Source: an uncultured Ruminococcus sp. (GTDB lineage Bacteria; Bacillota; Clostridia; Oscillospirales; Ruminococcaceae). Taken from it: a stretch of DNA of 40,941 nt. The translations under genes were made by a program, and so were the position numbers. Shown piece by piece: positions 40,304 through 40,941 of the stretch (positions within the stretch are counted from its first letter, which is position 1; each line of letters begins with the position of its first letter). The stretch lies in NCBI GenBank assembly GCA_900541495.1, contig UQKC01000016.1, positions 1-40,941 of the forward strand, in the 5' to 3' direction. The notes below the pieces were generated by a model that was given only the letters and a program-made list of their open reading frames with translations, made no database searches and was not told where the DNA came from.

Positions 40304-40354
40304 TTGACAAAACGAATGTGAATTGCTATAATTGTATTTATTGTGAATACAGTT
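40304..40354 (+). promoter_or_regulatory. Promoter of the PheB-like gene with -10-phased inverted repeat
   Basis: TTGACA (40304-40309), 17-bp spacer, TATAAT (40327-40332). AATTGTATT (40330-40338), which begins with the AAT of the -10 box, is complementary at 8 of 9 positions to AATACAGTT (40346-40354), and GTTTTTT follows. Confidence 0.72.
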
Positions 40355-40431
40355 GTTTTTTGCACAAGGACGAATATTTGCTTTAAAGTTACAGCAAGAA
40401 AGCCGTTCACGGTCAGGAAGTGAAAAAGTCA

Positions 40432-40872
40432 ATGAACGAAAATTCATTTATAGTAGTAAGCACGGAGGTTCTGCCCGAGGTCTTCCCGAAAGTCCTCGAG
40501 GTGAAAAAGCTGCTTGCCTGCGGCGAGGAGAAGAGTTCAGCTTCGGCTTGCAAGAGGGTAGGTATTTCGCGAAGCGCTTACTATAAATATCGCGAGTGCG
40601 TTTTCACATACGAAGAAAAGCTCACGCAGAAGATAGTGACTTTTTATGCTGTTTTGCGCGATGAACCCGGAGTGCTTTCGTCATTTTTGTCGGAGATACA
40701 CCTCTTCGGTGCGAATATCCTCACGCTCAATCAGAATATCCCGATAGACGGTGCGGCAGCAGTTACGATAACCGCAAAGCTCCACGGCAGCGGAAGCGAG
40801 GCGTATTCGCTCGCAGATAAGCTGAAAACGCTTGGCGGAGTTGTTGAAGTTCGTGTACTTTCAGGAGAGTAA
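40432..40872 (+). CDS. ACT domain-containing protein, PheB-like
   Basis: A 146-aa protein. Residues 1-65 match the PheB N-terminus (VLPEVFPKVLEVKKLLACGE, then ACKRVGISRSAYYKYRECVF with a helix-turn-helix look), and 70-146 form an ACT domain (FYAVLRDEPGVLSSFLSEIH, NILTLNQNIPIDG). Bacillus PheB has almost the same length and lies next to pheA. The role, perhaps amino-acid-responsive regulation, is not settled. ATG 40432 is preferred to the GTG at 40420, which sits in the AGGAAG ribosome site. A family A element follows 14 bp after the stop. Confidence 0.86.
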   Translation: MNENSFIVVSTEVLPEVFPKVLEVKKLLACGEEKSSASACKRVGISRSAYYKYRECVFTYEEKLTQKIVTFYAVLRDEPGVLSSFLSEIHLFGANILTLNQNIPIDGAAAVTITAKLHGSGSEAYSLADKLKTLGGVVEVRVLSGE

Positions 40873-40886
40873 AGTAGATTTTATAC

Positions 40887-40941
40887 AGGGAACCTCTAAA
40901 AACCTCCCTCACGGCAAATTTTCTACGACTTTGCACATCTT
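40887..40941. repeat. Family A palindromic element, second copy, cut by the window end
   Basis: The visible 55 bp match 32981-33035 with one difference (G to A). Its position directly after a stop codon repeats that of the first copy. Confidence 0.85.

Overview
The window looks like chromosome of a spore-forming, anaerobic, fibre-degrading Firmicute, most likely an Oscillospiraceae/Ruminococcaceae member (Ruminococcus or Eubacterium siraeum type). The evidence is indirect: sporulation genes (pro-sigma-K, a gerA-type germinant receptor, spmAB), fermentation by pyruvate formate-lyase, a plant-polysaccharide hydrolase cluster, moderate GC, AGGAGG-type ribosome sites and TTGACA/TATAAT promoters. 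No species is claimed. I saw no rRNA, tRNA, CRISPR array, prophage, transposase gene or clear pseudogene.

Layout. 1-12.3 kb: sporulation, envelope and c-di-GMP. sigK faces a membrane-anchored HtrA-like protease that lacks a PDZ domain and a DUF368 lipid-carrier transporter. Divergently from these run a small membrane protein and an EAL protein, then DUF421/DUF4363, a gerA-A/B/C operon, spmAB on the other strand, an AbrB-like regulator with a zinc-binding tail, and an HD-GYP phosphodiesterase. 12.3-18.6 kb: minus-strand glycoside hydrolase operon (GH43, GH27, GH43, GH5) followed by an AraC regulator. 18.7-25 kb: bioY with two BirA-type operators, a cysteine-rich DUF1284 protein, an HdeD-like protein, a thioesterase, an unassigned nuclease-like protein, Maf, a GNAT enzyme, mntP behind a yybP-ykoY (Mn) riboswitch, and a MATE exporter. 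25.3-28.8 kb: pflB-terminator-pflA. 28.9-29.9 kb: a lipoprotein with an internal duplication. 30-33 kb: pyrR-pyrC-pyrF behind a PyrR attenuator. 33.3-40.9 kb: eno, glmS-glycosyltransferase-ppa, rpiB-upp and a PheB-like ACT protein.

The most unusual content is between the genes. There are four families of short, gene-free inverted-repeat elements: A at 32981 and 40887, B at 28569 and 38703, C at 53 and 38841, and a 272-bp element at 34914 with perfect 20-bp terminal repeats. Three of the seven copies start 11-20 bp after a stop codon. Second, several good promoters have an inverted repeat locked to the -10 box. At araC, the GH operon and pheB the repeat begins at the AAT of TATAAT and ends in a T-run, which looks like a terminator that blocks read-through from upstream but that the local transcript cannot form. 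At eno and mntP a hairpin lies at the predicted 5' end of the RNA. I regard this arrangement and the nuclease-like protein at 20986 as the best candidates for something undescribed; neither is proven by sequence alone.
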